Source: Flabesymbios commensalis (lineage: Eukaryota; Annelida; Polychaeta; Terebellida; Flabelligeridae). Taken from it: a stretch of DNA of 64,000 nt. The notes under the pieces were generated by a model. It searched no databases. It saw nothing but the letters and a program-made list of their open reading frames with translations, and was not told where the DNA came from. The translations under genes were made by a program, and so were the position numbers. Positions within the stretch are counted from its first letter, which is position 1; each line of letters opens with the position of its first letter. Below are positions 24,220-35,362 of this stretch, piece after piece. Location of the stretch: positions 80,989,916 through 81,053,915 of the forward strand of contig OZ024903.1 of the NCBI GenBank assembly GCA_964017125.1, written 5' to 3'.

Positions 24220-26377
24220 AGCAATACCAACACTATATTCAGATCAAGAAGAAACAGACTACTGGGTTGTATTATTTATTTATTTATTTATTTATTCAAC
24301 CCTCATTACACGAGGAAGTACATATAAAATTGAACATGTAAGAGCATTGAAAAGGCCATACTAGTATGAGCTTTTGTCAATAATTTTAATAATGTGTGGC
24401 TACTAGACCCTCTACTTAGTAAATTCGGACTAAAAATTACACTTATAAGAGAGTTCACAATAAAAAAAAGTTTCGGGTGCAATGTGGGCTTAGTGTAGAG
24501 CACTGGGCTCATGGACTATGGGTTGAAGCTATATATATAGATCACTCTGTACCTTTTTGGTTTTCGTTGTGCCAAATGTATGTTATATAAAAAATAAATA
24601 CGTAGGCCTACTACAGCTGACATAATCACATAATAAAAAAACATTTTTATAAATAGAATATAGTATAGTCATTAAGTCAAATGCATAGGACTACATATGC
24701 ACATATATATACATAAATGCATATATACAGACACACACATACACACATGTATACACTTCACTCGTTTAATAGACATGATAACTTAAAATAATAATAATAA
24801 TCACATATGTGCTCGGTCAGGAGACTCACAATAAGCAACATTACGTCTTATGACAACGCTGTCTTATGAGCTACATTCAACATTTTGTGATGATTTATGT
24901 TTAATGAATATTCAGATGTATTCAAAATAACAGTCAATTTTAAATAACGTTTCCAAATATAAACAGTCATAGAAGCATATACGTGTGGCACAGTGACCAA
25001 ACATTAGGGATAACATTTATTCAGCCCGTACACGGATCAACGATGATCACTATAGTCTTTATGTCATATATATTTCTGCATTGCATTTAATCTTGATCTA
25101 TTGATAGTAAAAAAAGTTTGCGACAATTTTGGGGATGAGATAATATAATATCCATAACAGATTCCTGAAGCAAAAAACTAACTAAAGAGGACATATTCAA
25201 CTCAATAAGCTAATTTTATTTGTTGTGAATAAGATATAGCAATTATTTATTAATGTTATGTTGATAAAAACTTCTATCACACCAGATTACAATAAACAAT
25301 TATAGCCAAAAAATATTTGAAATGTTCGTGAATAATATAAATAAACAACTATTAACAGATTGAAAAACAATACAACACTGCAAGTGTATACGTGTATCAC
25401 TCAAGCGTCACCTTGGTCACTTGTACAGTTAGCCGACTTGTGAGGTTTTCATCCCTAATTTCTATCTAGGTGTATATATCACAAACTTTATTGCTACATT
25501 TTCATTGTCGAATGGTTTAAATTTAGCCTTTTATTTCTCTTCTGATAAAAATAATCACACTAAATAATTATCACTAATACAGTTAGCCTAAACCTAATTT
25601 AATTCGTTCGTGAGATATAGATATTGGATGCGACCACGGGACAGAAAGCGTCATTTTACACCATCAACACGATTTTCTTTAACATTACGACTAAGAGAAT
25701 AAAGACGCTCCTTTGGGACAGCGTTGGCTCAATGTTGTGCCTTCTTGGCCACTTAGGTCAGCTGTGTTTGATAACGATTGAGGCGAAACGTAAGTCATAG
25801 CGTTAGCAATATCGACGAACGGAGCCAAATTCTATACACTCTAGCTGAATTTGTGGGCACGTGGAATGTTTTAAATAATCTTAATTCATTTTGAAAAAAT
25901 ACGCTGTGAGACAAAAACTAATGCATATCCTCCTTCAGTCTGGCAATTAGATGAGTATACACGAAATCATAACAGGTTCGGACAGGTTCACAAAAATTTT
26001 AAAAATAAATGAAACGTGGCCAGAACATTTTTACTTTGCAGGCAAGAATTGGTATAAGTGCATATACCTACATAAAAAACTACATACATCTAACTGTACT
26101 CGAGAGAACACGTTTACAAGAATTCAACCCCCCCCCCCCCCCCAAGAAAAAATGCCACCATTTTATTTTGAAATTAAAGATCTGTGACGAAAAGTCATTT
26201 CATTTCTCCACCAGGCAGCTGCACACATATAAAAATCACCCATACAGATAAATGCTATACATACGAAATCAAAAGTGACAAAGAGAAGCGGTTCTCGAGA
26301 TAACACCTTCACAAGAACACAGCATCACTGAGCTTTAAGCAGAGTCCTTATATTTCCCAGGCAGACAGTTGCTACAT

Positions 26378-27173
26378 ATAATAGTCAGGTAGCTTAGCAA
26401 AAAAAACGATATTTGGCGGGTAAAAGCACCAAATTTTGCATAAGACCCATTAATCAACATTAGCTTAGGAGCCCTCTTGAATTTTCATAAGTGTTCTCGT
26501 AAAACGTAAAAATCCAAAATGGCCGCCGTTTTGACCAAGGTCAAAGATTATATTGATATAATTTTCGATAGAATATAAGCAGATTCATGATTTTGATATC
26601 TACCATGGATTTTTCATATATTCCCGACATAATGGGGTTGCAAGAAACTATTTTAGACATTGTATTGTGGGTAAAATCCAAGATGGCCTCCATTTCTGCA
26701 AGGTTAAGCTATAAATTGACATCATTTTCGACAGAATAAACGTAAAAGCATAAATTTGGTGTCTACCATAGGGTTTTCAGGTATGCACAACATAGTGGTG
26801 TGGTTGGAAAGTACTTTAGCTATTGCATTATGGGTAAAGTCCAAGATGACCGCCATTTGTGACAAGTAACATTTTTGGTAACAACCATGTAGGATCTTCA
26901 TATATACACCCCTGTGACTGGCAAACATAATTTTAGACATTCTATATACTAAGATTGTGGTCAATGAAAATGACCGTCAGAGGGCCATGACAGGGCACAA
27001 ATAATGTGTCACTTTTCATTAGGATTCAGAGCTACATACATGTACGGTAGCCCTCATTTGAGAGCCGTCATAGAGCCACGAACGAACACAAAATATGTAT
27101 TACTTTAACAGGAATTGAGATGGATCAATGAGTTTAGCGTTGATCATAGAGTTCTCAGGTATGGCTGATATTG
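26378..27173 (-). repeat. Foldback right arm
   Basis: Copy 3 equivalent of the arm at 7155-7950. Confidence 0.72.
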
Positions 27174-28557
27174 GGGCATTATCGAAAATAGGCCACCAGA
27201 GATGGGAGTAGTTCATATTATAATATGGTAACGTTAAATAGACAGACATGTTGAGGACTATTGGTCGTATTTGGCTCTAACGTTTAAGCCTATACACAGT
27301 AGCCGATGAACATGGATTAGACCCATTATTTTTATTTATTGTTAATGCATATAATAATAAAATGTCAGGTTTTGTGGTTATTCGAGGTCCTCTTTGTGGG
27401 AATTGAAGCCGGCTTTTTAGCGTCGGCTCGGAACTTCAATTATTATCACAAACACTATTTTGTTATATCTTTCAAGACATAAAGAGATAAATTTAATCAC
27501 GTTTTCAATGAGAACGACTGCTGATTACATTCACATGCACATTTTATTTTTAAACATGCAAGTTTTAGATATAGGGCTAAAATTAAATATTGCAGTGTTT
27601 TATAACGGGACAGCTCGTTGCTATAGAGACCAAACTGGTGGTCATCATCAACAGACATGGGGGAATTGTGGCAGCACTGAAAATTTGGTCGTCACAGTCA
27701 AGTGGCAGCTTATCTGTCACGAAACTCGTCAATTATCTAATAATTTCAGAGAGATTATGTTTGTTCAGTCAATGAATCATTGTGAATAATTAAGAGTTCA
27801 CCACAGTTTGCAGGTCTTAAAGCTATATGTGGCTAAACTAGTGAACCAATCAAACAGGAGAGGTAATCCTTGTGCAACACTATATCACGTTCCACATTAC
27901 TTCGTTACCAAACAGTTTGTAGACAAAGCAATGACAACAATGCTTCTAAATGCATATTGAAATTAAGATTAAGCGTTTTCTAGGAATAGACAAAGAATTT
28001 TCTGGAACGAAACCGAAACTATGTCTAATAGTGGGTACCTTGCTGTATCGAAAAATGCACAGCATGACATTAATAGTCCTGAGGAAATGTTGTAATAATT
28101 GTTTTTGACTTCGTATAAAACGTCAGGTCATTTAATAACTTGATGGATTTTATACCTTCAAAAAGTAATTCAAAATGTCTTTTCTGTAGATTTAACAGTT
28201 TGTTCCAGGACCAGTCTGCATGCTGTATTCAATATCTACAACATGTGCAATGCGTTATCCAAACGAGGGAAGCGGTATACTTACCAAATATTCTCCTGTC
28301 ACGGCCTCGTGGTACCCAATTCCTGATGGCCAATATATTTACCCCCTCACCATGTATTGCGTTCTTAATGATCACGCTACAATGTCGCAGCATATCTAAA
28401 AAACATATTAAGCCACCTAAACAATCTATCTATATCCATTTCAGCAAAATCTATATAGGCCTACATTTCATTCAAGTCATGACACAGAAGTGGCCATTAT
28501 GGTTTTAAACATATTGATCATCTCTAAAAAAATATCTGATCTTGTCAGGAGGTGTAC

Positions 28558-29673
28558 CTGAAAACCCTGTGATAGACTTCAAAATCATAGATTTATCCTA
28601 ATTCCGGCAAATTTCTTGCACGGCCATGTGATAGTTATCCTGCTTGTCTTATGGCCACCATCTCTAAGATTGTTTTAAATGCCACCAAAATGGTCACATG
28701 TCGGGCTACCCATCTGAAACCCATATGGTTGACACTAATATATGTTACTTCCAATTATAGATATTTTCTACACTGTCATGAATCTCCTTATATTTTGTCT
28801 AAAATTATTTAAAAAAATGTTTGACACGAATTTTGTTTGACCGTCACCTTGTCAATTGGCGGCCATCTTGAATTTCACCCACAATAAAATGTAAAACTAC
28901 TCTCTGGCCACACAACTAAATTGGCAATATCTGAAAACCAACGGTATACATCTAAATCGTGACGCCCCTTCTATTTTGTTTAAAATTATATGAATTTATT
29001 GTTTTGACCTTGCACAAATGGCTGCCATCTTGGATTTTACTCACAATGCAATGACTAATATACGCTCTGACCACACCCCTATGTCAGATGTGCTTAAAAA
29101 CTCTATGGTACACACCGAAATTATGATTGTGCTTCTATTCTGTCAAAAATGATATCAATTCATTGTTTCACCTTGCACAAATGGCGGCCATCTTGGATTT
29201 TATTCACAATGCAATGTCCAAAGTACTTTCTGACTACATCACTATGTCAGGCATAACTGAAGCCCGTATGCTAGACACCAAAATCAATAATCTGCATCTA
29301 TCCTCTCGAAAATAATATTATTTTCTTGTACAAATGGCGGCCATTTTGGATTTTGTCAATTTTAGGTGTCATAAGTAGAATTTTTTGGGGGGCTCCTAAA
29401 TGAAATGAAATGAAAAACTTCTAATTCGCCTAAATCATCGGTGTCCCGAGCTCAGAGGCGCTGCAAATCCGAATCAGGCTCGATTATCATTGTCCTTTTG
29501 ACGTTCCAATTCGTAGATCCAGCATGCCGGTACACATATGATTTAGGTTGGAAAGGCTCCTAGGCTAACATTGATCAGGATAGGCTACTGAGCCCTCAAA
29601 AAAAATTGGTGCTTTTATCCGCCCGATAACGCTTTTCCTAAAATTTGATGCTAATTTAAGCTACCTGGCTATA
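28558..29673 (+). repeat. Foldback left arm
   Basis: Copy 3/4 equivalent of the arm at 9335-10450. Confidence 0.75.
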
Positions 29674-29772
29674 AAAAAATCACGAGAGACAGGTTCTTGA
29701 GATATCACGAGCAAGATTAGTTAGTGAATTGAGGCTGTTTTGAATAGAGATCTGTTTTCCCAACGACCACTG

Positions 29773-30392
29773 CAATGAGCGACCACCTGTACAACGCAAC
29801 CACCGGACAGGATTTGTGTACAACAGGTCCAAATTGACCTGCCAATGAGCGACCACTAATATCAAAAACGTCGTTCCCACGTCTGAGATATGAGGCTGGT
29901 GGCTCAGTGATCACATTCACTGTCATGCTTTTATGTCCTCACTGCTTATCGCGGACTGTCATAGCGACGGTCGCCAAAATAAGTTTGAGTTTCATTTGTT
30001 CCAAAATTGATTTGCCAATGAGTGACCATTAAATAAATGGAACAAAAAGTCTTTCCCACGTCTGAGATACATTATGCCGTCGGTCGCTCAGTGATCAGAT
30101 TTACTGTTATGCTTTCATGCTGCACTGTTATCGCGGACCGTTATAACCACCAAACACAAGACATTCACCCAATGTTGGTTCAATTTTGGCCGACTTTTGG
30201 GTAAATGTTTCGTGTTTACTGGTAGCGACGGTCGCAGTATTAAGTTTTCTTCATTTGCTCCATTTCTATTAATTCTTAAAATAAATTTGCAAAATATCTA
30301 AAGTTGCCCTGCCAATGAGCGACCAATAATGGGAAAATAATCGCTCCCACACATGAGATATGGGGTCGGTCAGTCGCTCAGTGATCAGATGC
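29773..30392. repeat. Decayed ~170-bp tandem repeat (copy 4)
   Basis: Equivalent of 673-1293, with a MITE inserted at 30149-30221 that is one base shorter at its right end. Confidence 0.75.
30149..30221. mobile_element. 73-bp palindromic MITE (copy 4)
   Basis: Equivalent of 1049-1122 with one base missing in the right end. Confidence 0.6.
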
Positions 30393-30827
30393 ACCTAGTC
30401 CAGGATCCATGCAGGGACTCAAAATTTTTAACGGGTGGACAGGTTTCCTGTACTTTTTAAATGTTATTTTTCTGTTAGCTTAGACACTTGGGAGATAAGT
30501 TTGACTTGTCTGCTCTGCAAAATTCCCCGCAAAAAAAATTATGGACGCTTTTGTACGCGAGACGTACAAATTTTGTCCCAAAAATCTATTTTCCCATTTT
30601 TTTCACAGAAATAATGTTTTGAAAATCTCCATATAAAGGGATTTATATCAAACCTACATAACATATGTAAATACATAGTCAGAGCCATAAATCCACAAAA
30701 TTAAATGGAATTATTGAAAAAATCTTCATTTTTGAGCAATTTCGGATGTTTTTTCAAGTTTTTTTTACAATATGTATATCAGTCCAACGTTTTCAATGGG
30801 AAAACTGAATTTATTTGACATTTAGGT

Positions 30828-32488
30828 ATATAGCCATCTTTTGTGGTTATCATAGTTGGAATTTAGTGAAAGAAATGTGATTTCGTCATAAATGTTAAAT
30901 GTTATATTGCCAGTTTTCACCTATAACCCCCCAGAGTTGGAAAATTTAGCGCGCGGATGGAAAAAGTTAATACAGCATGTTTCGAACACTACTTCTTACA
31001 AAGTAATTACCGGATTTGCATAAATTTTTTAACAGAGACGTGTCCAAGGTCATGGGATTGGCCATTAAATTGTGTGGATTATCCGGATTATAATCCGCAT
31101 TCAAGATCCGGATTACTATCTGGATCGCTTGGCGGAGGTCTGTATTTTTGTACAGTTTTAGGTGTAATTGTTCACGTTTTTTAGAGGATTTTAATATTTT
31201 TTATATTTAACTATATAACCATCTTCTTTGGTTTTAATAGATAGGATTCAATAAGAGAAGTGTAATTTTATCATAAATAATAATTGTATTATTACTAGTT
31301 TTCACCAATAACCCCCCTCTAAGTAGGAAAATTTAGCATGTGGATTGAAAAAAATAATACACTATGTTTGGGACACTACTACTTACAAAGTAATTACCGG
31401 ACTCGCATGAAACTTCCACCAGAGACGTATATTAGATCATGAGATAGGCCATTATTGGGAATTATGTGGATAATCCGGAATACGATCCGGATTAAAGATC
31501 CGGATTACTATACAGATCGCTCGGCCGAAGTTTGTATTTTTGAACTGTATTTGGTGTATTTTTTTCACGTTTTTTCGAAAATTTGTAATATTTTTTGTTT
31601 TATATATTATATATATATTATAAATATTATATATATTTAACTGATTATAATAGTTGGAATTTAGTAAAAGAAGTGTAATTTTATCACAAATATTAATTGT
31701 ATTATTGCCAGTTTTCAACCACAACACCCCTAAGTTGGAAAAATTAGCGTGCAGATGGAAAAAGTTCATACAGCATGTCTGGGACACTAATTCTCACAAA
31801 ATAGTTACCAGAATTGTATGGAACTTTTACCAGAGGTGTATTTCAAGTCAAGGGACAGGCCATTATATTTCGGGGATGATCCGGATAACGATCCGGATTC
31901 AGGATCCGGATCACTATCCAGATCGCTCGGCGAGGGTTTGCATTTTTGATCAGTTTTGCAAGATTTACAATAACTTTCTCTCTAAATATATAGGAGTCTA
32001 TCCATTTTCTGTGGTTATAATAAATGGAATTTAGTGGAAGAAATATGATTCTATCACAAATATTAGGTGTTTTCTTTGCCAGTTTTGGCCCATAAGTAAG
32101 TTAGAAAATTTCGCGTGTGAACGGGAAAAGTTCATACACCATGTTAGGGACACAGCTACTTACAAAATAATTAACATGTTTGCATGGAATTTTTACCAGA
32201 GATGTGTCTTGGTCCTAAGGACATGCCATTACATTTTGGGGATAATCAAGATTCCGAATCAGGATTACTATCTGGATCGCTCGGCGGAGGTATGCATTTT
32301 GGAACAGTTTTGGGTGTAATTGTTCACGTCTTTTGCTAACTTTATAATAATTTTATATCGAACTATGTAGCCATCTTCTGTTGTTATAATAGTTGGGATG
32401 TAGTTAAAGAAGTATAACTAATCATGAATATTAAATGTTTTATTGCCAGTTTTCACCCATTTAGCCCCCCCCCCCCCTTAAGTAGGAA
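30828..32488 (+). repeat. ~380-bp tandem modules in the left arm (about five copies)
   Basis: Module starts (tatagccatctt followed by ggttataatagttgga) lie near 30828, 31212, 31635, 31990 and 32363, giving spacings of 384, 423, 355 and 373 bp. The last module stops near a C tract at 32467-32477. Each full module carries gttggaaaatttagcg, a ccatgttgggacact-like phrase, attaccggatttgcat, accagagacgtgt, several ccggat pairs and ggatcgctcggcggagg. From memory, the ccggat...ggcggagg portion resembles a repeat dispersed in many aquatic animal genomes. I cannot name it with confidence. Modules are diverged (roughly 80-90 per cent alike by eye). Confidence 0.75.
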
Positions 32489-33118
32489 ACGGGCAATGAC
32501 ATATTTTACACTGCAAAGGAGCATTTTCGACTATTCTTGCTTTTGTTGCGGCTGTGTTGTCTTGCATGTTTAAAATTACATGGTTTTGGTGACTTAAACA
32601 TCATGGTGGCTGTCAGTTGACCAAAGTATCTACGTACCTGCTTTATCTTTGGCTTCTGGGTATGACGGTTTAGACAAGTGATCCTACTTTCAGACAAACA
32701 GTTGGTGCAGACTAAAGAGAACATGGCGGTGAAATGCTTCCTCTTTCAGTGGACGACACAATGTAAATCTCCCTAATTGGCCTTGGCGAAAAGGTGAACA
32801 CGCAGTCCATCAAGTGTGCCGCTGGAGTCCTCACGATTGTATGCGATTGTATACAAAATGAATCGCCTGGATACATTGATCAATGACATTATCTGCAGTT
32901 TTTATATTTTCTCCAGGCTGTCCATATTTTTGACACGTTGTATTAGCTAGGTGCCATTTGAAGATGTTGGTGGTAGCCTTGTAAATATGTTTCTTTTCTA
33001 TACAAAATGAGTACCGGTTTATACTCACTTTGTCACGCACAGTCAGGAGGATATAGAGTTATGGCATTTGATATTCGACTGGTTGCATTAGATAACGGTC
33101 ATCGTAACAGCAAATGGA
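32489..33118. other. Centre of the second foldback-like element
   Basis: Single-copy 630 bp between the arms. It contains the decayed frame at 32690-33040. The other open frame, on the minus strand at 32506-32724 (72 codons, cysteine- and basic-rich start), overlaps the same block and is not recognised. Confidence 0.5.
32690..33040 (-). pseudogene. Decayed open reading frame of an uncharacterised repeat-borne protein family
   Basis: Read on the minus strand, 33040-32831 encodes a 69-codon frame with KYGQPGENIK and ADNVIDQCIQAIHFVY. A neighbouring frame carries LDGLRVHLF and HRHVLFSLHQ (to 32690). The pattern of a helical segment, then D.LR..LF, then an A..xHxLR..HQ-like block recalls an uncharacterised multi-copy protein family that I remember from repeat-rich aquatic animal genomes. 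The resemblance is from memory only. The copy is broken in at least two places and is a fossil. It lies in the centre of the foldback element, so it may be the remains of element cargo or a captured fragment. No function is assigned. Confidence 0.35.
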
Positions 33119-33745
33119 AGATAGTAATCCGGATCCTGAATCTGGGTCGTAATCCGGATCATCCACAATATTCAATGGCCTATCCCATGATCTGAGACCT
33201 GTAATACCTGTAATACCTGGAATTTTCACTTAAATGGCCATACTGGCCGAAAAGTGAAGGAAAGCAAATATTTTACTTACTTACTTACTATGATCTGAGA
33301 CACGTTATTACTTTGTAAGTACTAGTGTACCACAAATGGTGTATTAACTTTTTTCATCCGCGCGCTATAATTTTCCAACTCAGGAGGGTTATGGGTGAGA
33401 ACTGGCAATAAAACATTTAATATTGATGAAAAAAATCACATTTTTTTCACTAAATCCAAACTATGATAACGACAGAAGGTGGTTCTGTACCTGAATGTCT
33501 ATTAAATTCAGTTTTTCTATTGAAATACTTGAACTAATATACATATTACAAAAAAAAGTGAAAAAACCACCCAAAATTGCTCAAAAATGACAATTTTCTC
33601 ATTAATCCCATTTAATTTTGTGGATTTATGGCTCTGATTATACGTATGTTATGTAGGTCTGCTATAAATCCCTTGATATGGAGATTTTCTGAACATCATT
33701 TCTGTGAAAAAAATAGATTTTTCGGACAAAATGTGTACGGCTCAC
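33119..33745 (-). repeat. Right arm of second foldback-like element
   Basis: Inverse of one left-arm module plus the terminal block. It contains agtaatccggatcctgaat near 33123, cgcgctataattttccaact near 33361 (inverse of agttggaaaatttagcgcg) and caaaatgtgtac at the outer end. Interrupted by a 91-bp SINE-like insertion at 33199-33289. Confidence 0.65.
33187..33301 (+). mobile_element. 91-bp SINE-like insertion with 12-bp target duplication
   Basis: The 12-mer atgatctgagac occurs at 33187-33198 and again at 33290-33301, directly flanking 91 bp (33199-33289). The inverse left-arm modules have only one copy of the corresponding phrase, so the second is a target duplication. The insert starts ctgtaatacctgtaatacc, has a small hairpin ggccatactggcc, and ends in a simple tail ttacttacttacttact. 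A direct duplication of this length with a simple 3' tail is the signature of LINE-driven retroposition, either a very short SINE or a 5'-truncated LINE tail. It entered after the foldback arm was formed. Confidence 0.7.
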
Positions 33746-33753
33746 GTCCAAAC

Positions 33754-34133
33754 GCAATAAGCTAAAACACACATAATTATATGGAAGATGATCCATTCCT
33801 GAAAAATACTTTTGTTATATCCATCAGTACGTACGCTATAGACTGACATAAGCTCAACTGTAATTTATTGTGGCTTAAATAGCAATGTGGATATCCAGTT
33901 CCCCTTGTGTAGGATTTGCACCTACCACTGATATTATAAATAATAACAGCCAGTCTAACACTATCAAGGCTTCCATGAACTGAACACCCTACAAACTGTG
34001 GCCGCACGAGAGAGAACGAAATTGTCAGAGAATCCTGGGTCATAAAATAAAAGACTACAGAGAGATATGTTGGGCTGCTCCTGGGGGGGCAGATTTCTAC
34101 CTCATACACCTCCTACATCTGCTAGCCCCGGAG
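33754..34133 (+). repeat. Diverged direct repeat, left member
   Basis: From gcaataagct to ctgctagccccggag this matches 34939-35290 with small indels. Long shared stretches include gttccccttgtgtaggattt, actgatattataaataataa and gagagatatgttgggctgct. No coding frame. Its end leads into the minisatellite. The offset falls from 1,185 to 1,157 bp across the repeat because of indels. Confidence 0.85.
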
Positions 34134-34135
34134 GG

Positions 34136-34826
34136 ACATTTCGAATCTTATTTACACTTCCTACATATGCTGCCCCCAGAGAGAGAGAGGTAGACAGGTC
34201 GCCACCTCATACACAACATTCATACTACCCTGGATGAACAGGTCGCCACCTTATACACTTTCTACATTTACTGCCCACAGAGAAATAGGTCACCACCTCT
34301 TACACTTCATTCATATAATTATATACTACCCTGGGGGGACTGGTCGCCATCTCATACACTTCATTCATATACATACTACCTTCGGGGGACAGGTGGTCAC
34401 CTGATACACTTCATACATACACATACTACCTTTGGGTGGACTGGTCGCCACCTCATACACTTCATTCATATACATACTACCTTTGGGGGACAGGTGGCCA
34501 CCTGATACACTTCATACATACACATACTACCTTTGGGTGGACTGGTCGCCACCTCATACACTTCATTCATATACATACTACCTTTGGGGGACAGGTGGCC
34601 ACCTGATACACTTCATACATACACATACTACCTTTGGGGGGACTGGTCGCCACCTCATACACTTCATTCATATACATACTACCTTGGGGGCACTGGTCAC
34701 CACTTCATACATATACCCCCCTGGCGGGACAGGTCGCCACCTCATACACTTCCTACATTTACTGCCCACAGAGACAAATGTCGCCACCTCATACACTCTA
34801 TTCATATATTACCCCGGAAAGTGTTA
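34136..34826 (+). repeat. Minisatellite, ~50-bp unit with a 101-bp dimeric period
   Basis: The unit is ggtcgccacctcatacactt plus cattcatatacatactacct with a G run. Early units (34136-34338) are irregular. From 34339 two variants alternate: one with actggtcgcc...ttcattcatatac and one with acaggtggcc...ttcatacatacac. actggtcgcc occurs at 34339, 34440, 34541 and 34642, exactly 101 bp apart. Open frames of 131, 101 and 66 codons here are by-products of the repeat. Confidence 0.92.
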
Positions 34827-34938
34827 GTATATGAATAGAGTGTATGCATAATTATTTTTAAGTTACATTTTTCATATTGTAAGAAGAGGGTAAAATATGA
34901 TTGGGCGATCAAAACGTGGTTTGAAATAAACGAATTTC
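34827..34938. other. AT-rich joint between minisatellite and second direct repeat
   Basis: The phrase tatgaatagagtgtatg at 34829 is nearly the inverse of the minisatellite phrase catacactctattcatat just before it, forming a hairpin of about 18 bp around 34789-34849. Otherwise plain sequence. Confidence 0.5.
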
Positions 34939-35290
34939 GCAATAAGCTGAAATGTAAACACATCATGAATTACATTCTCTTATATCTATTAATTTCTTCG
35001 CTATAGAGGCTCGACTGTAATTTAACGTAGCCTAAATGTCGATGCAGCTATACAGTTCCCCTTGTGTAGGATTTACACCAACCACTGATATTATAAATAA
35101 TAACAGCCAGTCTAACACTATAAAGCATTCCATATAGACTGAACAAACCAACAAACGTGGCCACAGGAGAAAGAACGAAATTGTGGGACAATCCTGGTGC
35201 ATAAAAGAACAGATTAGAGAGAGATGTTGGGCTGCTACTGGAGGGTCAGGTCGCTACCTCATACACCTCCTACATCTGCTAGCCCCGGAG
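34939..35290 (+). repeat. Diverged direct repeat, right member
   Basis: Partner of 33754-34133. It ends in two minisatellite-like half units (acctcatacacctcc, catctcatacacttcatt to about 35340), showing that the repeated block always leads into the minisatellite. Confidence 0.85.
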
Positions 35291-35351
35291 AAACAGGTCG
35301 CATCTCATACACTTCATTCTCACTCATATACTAACCCCAGAGAGATAGGAA

Positions 35352-35362
35352 GGGGGGGGGGG
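35352..35362. repeat. Poly-G tract (11 G)
   Basis: Homopolymer after gagataggaa. Its length may be unreliable. Confidence 0.85.

Larger units (their letters stand above)
18681..27173. mobile_element. Foldback-like element with tandem-repeat arms (complete)
   Basis: Same element as at 9335-17296, but with the full interior. The left arm is 18681-19796 and the right arm 26378-27173. Its length of about 8.5 kb makes up most of the macro-unit, and the remaining 1.4 kb is spacer. The arms differ strongly from one another while the macro-units are nearly identical. The element is therefore much older than the tandem amplification that carried it. Confidence 0.6.
19224..29100. repeat. 9.88-kb macro-tandem unit, copy 3
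   Basis: This is a full-length 9,877-bp copy at an offset of 19223 from copy 1. It keeps the 531 bp lost from copy 2. It shares some variants with copy 2 rather than copy 1 (cacagatgg near 20888, gctacccatctg near 18831/28708, a 16-C tract). It has private changes such as cgagagatga near 22124. This sharing is compatible with sequence exchange among array members. Confidence 0.97.
28558..30564. mobile_element. Foldback-like element, truncated at array end
   Basis: Left arm (28558-29673) and the first part of the interior only. The element is broken off at 30564 by the junction with the next repeat region, so it has no right arm. Confidence 0.55.
29101..30564. repeat. 9.88-kb macro-tandem unit, copy 4, truncated
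   Basis: Only the first 1,464 bp of the unit are present. Identity with copies 1-3 runs through gtacgcgagacg and stops at 30564/30565, where copies 1-3 continue cgagacaagttgg and this copy enters the left end of a second foldback-like element. One base is missing relative to the other copies at the MITE end near 30219 (tttactggtagcg against tttactaggtagcg). Confidence 0.96.
30565..33745. mobile_element. Second foldback-like element with tandem-repeat left arm
   Basis: The left end gtacaaattttgtcccaaaa and, on the minus strand, the right end gtacacattttgtccgaaaa are inverted partners. The match continues through ttttttcacagaaat, the phrase ggagattttc / gaaaatctcc, and on to the tandem modules (inverse copy at about 33119-33480). 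The left arm is about 1.9 kb because the module is repeated about five times. The right arm is about 0.6 kb with roughly one module. The 0.6-kb centre holds a decayed reading frame on the minus strand. The structure matches foldback-type DNA elements, but the family is not identified. Confidence 0.6.

Noticed and set aside
31452-31787. 111-codon minus-strand frame
   Set aside because: It lies within the tandem modules of the foldback arm, is AT-rich, and is not kept in the sister modules.
34432-34838. Overlapping repeat-encoded frames of 131, 101 and 66 codons
   Set aside because: The minisatellite period of 101 bp is not a multiple of three, so the frames shift at each unit. Repetitive chance frames.
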